Part shown: piece by piece, positions 62,142-64,000 of the stretch
Layout: every line of letters starts with the position of its first letter
Position numbering within the stretch: position 1 is the first letter of the stretch
Source of the DNA: Halomonas rhizosphaerae
GTDB taxonomy: Bacteria > Pseudomonadota > Gammaproteobacteria > Pseudomonadales > Halomonadaceae
NCBI RefSeq assembly: GCF_030010555.1
Contig: NZ_JASCQP010000026.1
Coordinates: 1-64,000 of the forward strand
Length of the DNA: 64,000 bases
Reading direction: 5' to 3'
The notes under the pieces: generated by a model
Databases searched by the model: none
Told to the model about the DNA's origin: nothing
The model's input: only the letters and a program-made list of their open reading frames with translations
Made by a program: the position numbers and the translations under genes

Positions 62142-62756
62142 CTATCGGGCCATGCCGTCATCGGGCCGGTAGAAGAGGAACTGCTCCGTTTCTGCGGTCC
62201 GGGGATAGACGCTTGCCCAGTCGGGCGACACCGTCCGGTGGTGGAAATAGAGGGCGCCAGCGGTGTGGTCGGTCAGTTCCTGATTGATCGCCTGTCGGGC
62301 GACCTCCCTGGCGACCTCGTAGGCGTCGGGTTCCACGATCTCGTCCGGGCGCCCGTCGCACCACCAGGAGAACTGGCAGGGGGGCTGCTCGGAGCCCTCG
62401 GTGACGACCTCGCAGATCGAGTTGGGAAAGCCCTCGTGGGCGAGCCGGTTCATGACGACATTGGCGACGGCTTCCATGTCGCGACCGGGCACGCCCTTGG
62501 CTTCCCAGTAGATGCTGCGTGCCAGGCAGGTGATCGGCTCCTCCAGCGGATCGCTGCCCGCCGGGTCCACGGCCTGCACCTCCTGTTCGGTGATCGGCTC
62601 GTCGGGCGGGGTGGCGTGGGCGTCGGGGGCGACGACCCGCTCCAGCACCTCGGCCTTGGCGGCGGCGGCCTCCGCCCGCTCCTCCTGCTCGGCGACGGTC
62701 GGGCCGCTGGCGAGCAGCAAGGCCAGCAGCGCGGCGGCGACCCATGGGCGGTGCAT
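62142..62756 (-). CDS. SleB/CwlJ-type cell wall hydrolase
   Basis: A 204-residue exported protein. A signal peptide (about 1-22) and an acidic Ala/Glu/Pro segment precede a Hydrolase_2 domain (about 80-200) with the likely catalytic Glu in IYWEAKGVPGRDMEAVANVV and QFSWWCDGR. It cleaves peptidoglycan glycan or peptide bonds as in spore cortex hydrolases, but in this organism probably serves wall remodelling. It converges on the ABC gene with eight bases between stops. Confidence 0.88.
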   Translation of the reverse strand: MHRPWVAAALLALLLASGPTVAEQEERAEAAAAKAEVLERVVAPDAHATPPDEPITEQEVQAVDPAGSDPLEEPITCLARSIYWEAKGVPGRDMEAVANVVMNRLAHEGFPNSICEVVTEGSEQPPCQFSWWCDGRPDEIVEPDAYEVAREVARQAINQELTDHTAGALYFHHRTVSPDWASVYPRTAETEQFLFYRPDDGMAR

Positions 62757-62933
62757 GGCCGTACCTCTCGCGATCAGGGGCGTCGGGCTCGCCGTGCCGG
62801 GGCAGCATACTCGGTACCGGCAGGACGGGTCGGCGCGGGGTGGGGAGCCGTCTCAGTATAGCCCGCCGCCGCCCGACGAGGCCGAGGGGCGAAAGGGACC
62901 CGGGCCGGCAGCGGGGTGCCGGCCCGGGCGGGG

Positions 62934-64000
62934 TCATGCCGTCCTGGCCAGCACCGCGGGCGCGATGTTCTGGTTGATGCGAAAGAGGTTGTCGGGGTCG
63001 TACCGGCGCTTGACCTCCTGGAGCCGGGCGTAGTTCTGGCCATAGGCGCTGTCGACCCGGCCTGCCTCGTCCTCGGTCAGGAAGTTGACGTAGCCGCCGC
63101 CGGTGGCGAACGGGCCGGTGTCACGGAAGACGCCCCGCGCCCAGTCCCGCACCCGGTCATCCTCGGCGGGGTCCTGCCAGCGGCCATGCACGTTCATCAC
63201 GAAGTTGGCATCCCTGCCGGCGTAGGCGGTGTCCGCCACCTCGACCTCGCCGGCGGCACCGCCCAGCTGGGCGATGAAGACCTCGCACTCGGGCCCGGGC
63301 AGGGCCTCGGCCCCGCGGATCACCGCGTCGATGAGCTCATCGGTGACTGCCAGGAAGTTGTGGGACTTCCAGTAGTTCCTCGCACCGGCGGTGAGCAGCG
63401 GGTCGAAGGCGGTCTGGAAGCCGGCATAGGGCTGGGGTCCGAGCATGCTGCCGACCGGCTCGCCGAACTCGAGCACCCGGGCCGCCAGGCGCTCGCCCTC
63501 CTCGAGGGCGCCGTGGTGCACCAGGGCGAAGACCACTACCGGCTGGCCATGGATCGATTCGGGCAGGAACGGCAGCGGCGGTGCCTGGCGCAATACCGTC
63601 CAGATGCTGAGCTCGCGCGGCGCCCCGGCGCTGAGGTCGCGCCAGGCCCGCAACACCTTCTGTGCCTGGGCGAAGGGGTAGACCACCAGGCCGGCATGCA
63701 CCTGGGGGCCCACCGGGTGGAGCCGGAACTCGAAGGAGGTGACCACGCCGAAATTGCCGCCGCCGCCCTGCAGGGCCCAGAACAGCTCGGGTTCCTGGCT
63801 GGCCGAGACCACGTGCAGTTGGCCGTCGGCGGTCACGATGTCGGCGGATAGCAGGTTGTCGATGGTCAGGCCGTACTGGCGGGTCAGCCAGCCGAAGCCG
63901 CCGCCCAGACACAGCCCGGCCACCCCGGTGGTGGAGTTGATGCCCAGCGGTGTGGCCAGGCCGAAGGCCTGGGTCTCGTGGTCGACGTCGCCGAGCAGGG
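62934..64000 (-). CDS. FAD-linked oxidoreductase, N-terminally cut by the window edge
   Basis: A frame of at least 355 residues, open to the window's right edge. GINSTTGVAGLCLGGGFGWL belongs to the PCMH-type FAD-binding domain, as do QGGGGNFGVVTSF and LSADIVTADG; the end RRYDPDNLFRINQNI is the BBE (berberine-bridge) C terminus. The start and first roughly 100 residues, including the covalent FAD His, lie outside. Such enzymes oxidise sugars, alcohols or alkaloid-like substrates with O2 as acceptor. No partner gene can be seen. Confidence 0.91.
   Translation of the reverse strand, partial: LLGDVDHETQAFGLATPLGINSTTGVAGLCLGGGFGWLTRQYGLTIDNLLSADIVTADGQLHVVSASQEPELFWALQGGGGNFGVVTSFEFRLHPVGPQVHAGLVVYPFAQAQKVLRAWRDLSAGAPRELSIWTVLRQAPPLPFLPESIHGQPVVVFALVHHGALEEGERLAARVLEFGEPVGSMLGPQPYAGFQTAFDPLLTAGARNYWKSHNFLAVTDELIDAVIRGAEALPGPECEVFIAQLGGAAGEVEVADTAYAGRDANFVMNVHGRWQDPAEDDRVRDWARGVFRDTGPFATGGGYVNFLTEDEAGRVDSAYGQNYARLQEVKRRYDPDNLFRINQNIAPAVLARTA

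Overview
The window looks like a chromosomal piece of a high-GC gammaproteobacterium. The gene families point to Halomonadaceae or close relatives: ArgP/ArgO, MltF, DbpA, a YeeN-type YebC protein, a TIGR02450 Trp-rich protein and many acidic proteins. This placement is an inference from family resemblance; no rRNA or tRNA gene was seen. Most of the window is ordinary housekeeping and metabolic DNA, with a few accessory insertions.

Layout. 1-1253 is a complete IS3-family insertion sequence whose outer left terminus is base 1 of the window. 1.3-9.9 kb holds small membrane proteins, a PAS-GGDEF diguanylate cyclase with a coupled leader ORF, a HAD phosphatase, a PsiE-like protein, a PhzF-like isomerase, a CDGSH-glutamate synthase fusion and an NADP-dependent oxidoreductase. 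10-25 kb holds a CPBP protease, a short palindromic repeat pair, an alpha/beta hydrolase, two lytic transglycosylases, the divergent argP/argO pair, a quinone-reductase/UbiA fusion, a Tat-exported aldo/keto reductase, a patatin, a dihydrolipoyl dehydrogenase and a divergent LysE/Lrp pair.

25.05-35.7 kb is one tightly packed minus-strand operon, hypC-hypA-hypB-hypDF-hypE followed by four [NiFe]-hydrogenase subunits of the NADP-linked group 3b type and a maturation protease. It encodes nearly all the machinery for the enzyme's metal centre. HypD and HypF are one polypeptide here. 36-43 kb carries dbpA, a RIO kinase, a MEDS-GGDEF-EAL protein with degenerate catalytic motifs, an FtsH-type protease and two secreted proteins. 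44.2-44.8 kb is a decayed DUF2279 gene. 45-47.7 kb has a ParB/sulfiredoxin-like protein, a YebC-family protein and a creatinase-like M24 protein. 47.7-53.0 kb is a co-translated minus-strand operon: acyl-CoA synthetase, E1 alpha, E1 beta, lipoyl E2 and a free-standing acyl carrier protein.

53.2-60.1 kb is the most interesting part: a 1420-residue TIR-STAND-TM-WD40 protein, a convergent pair encoding a secreted/membrane beta-rich protein and a glycine-zipper lipoprotein, then a two-TM DUF4231 (SLATT-like) protein. This resembles a nucleotide-signalling conflict or defence module but matches no named system I can recall. The window ends with an ABC half-transporter, a SleB/CwlJ cell-wall hydrolase and the C-terminal part of an FAD-linked oxidoreductase that runs off the right edge.
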